DNA of 6,957 bases from Candidatus Bathyarchaeota archaeon. GTDB lineage: Archaea; Thermoproteota; Bathyarchaeia; 40CM-2-53-6; FEN-987. Within the stretch, counting starts at the first letter, position 1; every line of letters starts with the position of its first letter. Positions 4,786 to 6,957 of the stretch are shown here, one piece after another. The notes below the pieces were generated by a model that ran no database searches, had not been told where the DNA came from, and saw nothing but the letters and a program-made list of their open reading frames with translations. Both the position numbers and the translations under genes were made by a program. The stretch covers positions 1 to 6,957 of the forward strand of contig PMBQ01000292.1 of NCBI GenBank assembly GCA_003152955.1. Direction: 5' to 3'.

Positions 4786-5907
4786 GTGAACCACCGCACC
4801 CACCAGACTTCAACTGCACAACAGAGGATAAGTAACTTTCTGAACCCAGCCGACTCGCTAGACTTGGGCGCGATCCCTGAGCGATTTCTAGAATTCTGCC
4901 AACACTCGACAGAAGGCGTACACGGGAACCCGCTCTACACGGAACCCTTCGCTCAGCCAGAGCTCGGCAACACGGAATTTGATGGAGGTGATGGTAGCTT
5001 TCTCAATGTGAGCAGATTGGATGAGGCGCAGATCATTCCACTTGAACCAGTTCCTTCAAATCGACAGGTCATAGCCATTGACACTTCAACCATCAAGCTG
5101 GGTGAACTTGAAGATGGTTCGCTGTGCGCTTTGCGTGGAGCGACCGTACTACTTGACAAGAAACAATACAAGTATGTCAAGTACGGACCGCTGGTATTCT
5201 CTATCGGCAACAACAGTTACGACGCTCTGCAGCACTTCGCCGAGCTAGGGTTGATCACGCAATTCCCTGGCGCCCCCAACGTTGACGGTCTCCTCAAGCG
5301 AATTAGAAATGCTTTCGAGCGATGGATTCAGCTCACCGTCAGTTCATCTATAATGAACGGTTTCATTTTGATAGACGGTTCCCTGATTGCGGGGACGCCA
5401 GACAATCCTACAAAAGAATTGGAACGAATCCTAGAAATCGCACGGCGAAACCGCAACGTTGTCATTGCTATTTCGAAGAAGACCAAATTGCGGATCCGCG
5501 ACCAATCAATAACAAACTTTGTTGAACCAACAACAGAACCATGTCTCTTTGATGTCGATCAAGAGGTCACTGAACAGTTCCCAGCTTACCCAGTCCGGTT
5601 CCTTGGACGAGTTTTCGTAGGGAAGCTTGCAAAATCTGCTTTCACTTTCAGAATAGATGTTGATCGACAAATACCAATCCACGATACCACGAAGGAAATC
5701 TGTCAACTTATGGGAACTGACATTGTAGACCAAGGCTATCCGGAAACTCTCAGACTCGCCCACATAATGGCCACCTTCACGGCGGGAGACGTGCTAGCCA
5801 TGCAAGCGTTTGCTGCCGCCCGCTATGGTGTTCAATTAATCCCCAAACTAGCCTTGCGGCGTTCTCTCTTCGGACCTTTCGGCACGGCGTGGGAGGAGTG
5901 GCATTGA
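4786..5907 (+). CDS. nurA: DNA double-strand-break repair nuclease NurA
   Basis: This 373-residue protein of the NurA family is a Mn-dependent 5'-3' exonuclease and endonuclease with an RNase-H-like fold. It works as a dimer docked on the HerA hexamer to resect DNA ends. The GTG start is set by GGAGGG at 4771. Visible motifs: VIAIDTS with D99; an R-x3-FE motif with E178; FILIDGSLIAG with D197; the FVGKLAKSAFTFRIDV core strand region (277-292) with K280; and GYP-x-T-L-R-L-AH with Y318 and H326. From memory, the S. solfataricus NurA active-site set is D56, E114, D131, Y291 and H299. The Y-to-H spacing of 8 and the E-to-D spacing (19 here, 17 there) fit well, so all five positions look intact and the enzyme should be active. 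The C-terminal LFGPFG-x3-EEW is also present. The first catalytic Asp lies about 40 residues further in, so the N-terminus carries extra sequence. The stop overlaps the herA start by 4 nt, indicating translational coupling. No mre11 or rad50 lies beside it in this window. Confidence 0.93.
   Translation: MNHRTHQTSTAQQRISNFLNPADSLDLGAIPERFLEFCQHSTEGVHGNPLYTEPFAQPELGNTEFDGGDGSFLNVSRLDEAQIIPLEPVPSNRQVIAIDTSTIKLGELEDGSLCALRGATVLLDKKQYKYVKYGPLVFSIGNNSYDALQHFAELGLITQFPGAPNVDGLLKRIRNAFERWIQLTVSSSIMNGFILIDGSLIAGTPDNPTKELERILEIARRNRNVVIAISKKTKLRIRDQSITNFVEPTTEPCLFDVDQEVTEQFPAYPVRFLGRVFVGKLAKSAFTFRIDVDRQIPIHDTTKEICQLMGTDIVDQGYPETLRLAHIMATFTAGDVLAMQAFAAARYGVQLIPKLALRRSLFGPFGTAWEEWH
5891..5898 (+). promoter_or_regulatory. 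Ribosome binding site of herA inside the nurA 3' end
   Basis: GGGAGGAG, within the last codons of nurA, lies about seven bases (from GGAGG) before TTG at 5904. GTG at 5898 is in the same frame but too close to this site, and GTG at 5889 lies before it. TTG at 5904 is therefore preferred. Confidence 0.6.
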
Positions 5908-6957
5908 AAATCCTACGCAAAGAAGGTGACAGCATACATCTGCTTTGCTTCCCAGATGAAGAGGTTGAGAAGGGCGATTATCTCCTAGTCACCGACCGAC
6001 TCAAAGATCGTTCACTGATTGTTCAAATCATAGACATACAGTACGCGAACATTCCAGGAATCCTCGAGGATCTACTTCGCGACGGCATATCGGAAGGATC
6101 ACTTTCAGGCGATGAGGTGGACCCCTTCAAGGTCTCATCACAGATCACGATTCTGAAGGATACTAGACTCCTTCTCGGAAAAATCCGAGGAGCAATCGAG
6201 CAAGGCAGCCTCAGTCGAGATGTCGCCTGGTTGCCATCCAGAAACCATTCTCACGTGGAAGTGCTGCCACCATCCTTACTCACAAACGCTCTCGCCGCAA
6301 AACACTCCTTCGAACTGGGTTCAACGCGGCGCTTCCCTCATATCGTGTCAGACCTGGCCGCGCTCGACGGACGACTGAGCATTGTGACCGGAAGAAAGGG
6401 AACAGGGAAATCACATCTCACTAAACTTCTGGTAACCAGTCTGGTCAAGGAGGGTGCACCGGTTGTTGTCTTGGACGTGAACGGTGAGTACGTGAATCTG
6501 GGACGGGCGCCCGATGGGAGAGAGATGCACCTTTCTCCTAAGATACTCTCATTGATTCCTGGGTTGAACCTGCGCTTTAGCCTCAGCCAGGTGGGCCTAG
6601 GCACGCTGCTAGGTATACTGATTCATGCCCTTTCACTTCCCGAAAACTCATCGCGAGTATTTGCCAGAATTTGGAGAGAACTTGAAGAACGCAACGAGCT
6701 CACGATGTGCGCTCTGGGGTCGACGATCGGAAGCTTTGACTGTCATGACAGCATCAAGGACGCCCTTCAAGCAAGGTTCAACACTCTGGATGATTCAGGC
6801 ATATTCACCGACGATCCACGAACCGCTCTCAACCTAGAAACAGTTTTCCAAAATCATTCCACGGGTTGCGCGCTTATTGTGAATATGAAAAATCAGTATT
6901 CGACTCTCCGTAGAATTACCGTGGAACTGCTCATCAGCAAACTTACAGATATCCTCT
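5904..6957 (+). CDS. herA: HerA-type bipolar DNA helicase/translocase, partial
   Basis: The first 351 codons are present; the frame is open at the right edge. The start is TTG at 5904, with SD GGGAGGAG upstream, overlapping the nurA stop as TTGA. Residues 1 to about 90 match the HAS-barrel N-domain that docks NurA. The LLLGKIRGAIEQGSLSR stretch (from about 89) leads into the ATPase core, as in other HerA proteins. Walker A is G163-R-K-G-T-G-K169-S170. The HerA/DUF87 signature VVVLDVNGEY has D191, N193, G194, E195 and Y196, close to the usual D-P-H/N-G-E-Y. Residues about 215-340 are the variable helical insertion region. Walker B, the arginine finger and the C-terminal brace lie beyond the window. 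HerA is a hexameric FtsK/HerA-clade ATPase that pumps duplex DNA through NurA for end resection. The tight overlap with nurA supports a joint complex. Codon use resembles nurA by eye. Confidence 0.9.
   Translation, partial: MKILRKEGDSIHLLCFPDEEVEKGDYLLVTDRLKDRSLIVQIIDIQYANIPGILEDLLRDGISEGSLSGDEVDPFKVSSQITILKDTRLLLGKIRGAIEQGSLSRDVAWLPSRNHSHVEVLPPSLLTNALAAKHSFELGSTRRFPHIVSDLAALDGRLSIVTGRKGTGKSHLTKLLVTSLVKEGAPVVVLDVNGEYVNLGRAPDGREMHLSPKILSLIPGLNLRFSLSQVGLGTLLGILIHALSLPENSSRVFARIWRELEERNELTMCALGSTIGSFDCHDSIKDALQARFNTLDDSGIFTDDPRTALNLETVFQNHSTGCALIVNMKNQYSTLRRITVELLISKLTDIL

Noticed and set aside
6338..6604. An 88-codon minus-strand frame opposite herA
   Set aside because: It is antisense to the Walker A region of herA; low-information translation.
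1..6957. CRISPR array, tRNA, rRNA, transposase or attachment-site signatures
   Set aside because: Looked for by eye on both strands; no regularly spaced repeats, tRNA-like cloverleaf, terminal inverted repeats or transposase motifs were seen.

Overview
The window reads as archaeal chromosome, or an archaeal element. The evidence is a NurA nuclease / HerA helicase pair (an archaeal hallmark), TATA-like boxes about 35-40 nt ahead of start codons with little or no leader, and small winged-helix (wHTH) proteins of archaeal style. A Nitrososphaerota/Bathyarchaeia-type lineage is my best guess from the mixed base composition and the style of the secreted protein. That guess is not proven by anything here.

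Layout. Bases 1-2148 (minus strand) hold the first 716 codons of a large exported protein. It has a signal peptide, several N-glycosylation sequons and a carboxypeptidase-regulatory-like beta-sandwich, and it runs off the left edge. Bases 2149-2476 are a divergent intergenic region. Next come three plus-strand genes for paralogous two-domain proteins (2477-2983, 3630-4157, 4161-4685), each with an N-terminal alpha/beta module and a C-terminal wHTH. A minus-strand gene for a small stand-alone wHTH protein (3153-3419) sits between the first and second and fires divergently from the second. After a 100-nt gap with a dyad, nurA (4786-5907) and herA (5904 to the right edge, partial) follow, overlapping by 4 nt.

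How the genes may work together. NurA and HerA form a hexameric translocase plus nuclease that resects DNA ends. In many archaea their genes sit beside mre11 and rad50, but no mre11 or rad50 is visible in this window. Instead the pair follows a tandem of related wHTH proteins. I infer that these proteins regulate the pair or recruit it to DNA, and that the stand-alone wHTH protein may regulate the locus from the shared divergent promoter region. All six genes apart from the secreted one appear to start with TTG or GTG rather than ATG, which is unusual for a cluster of this size.
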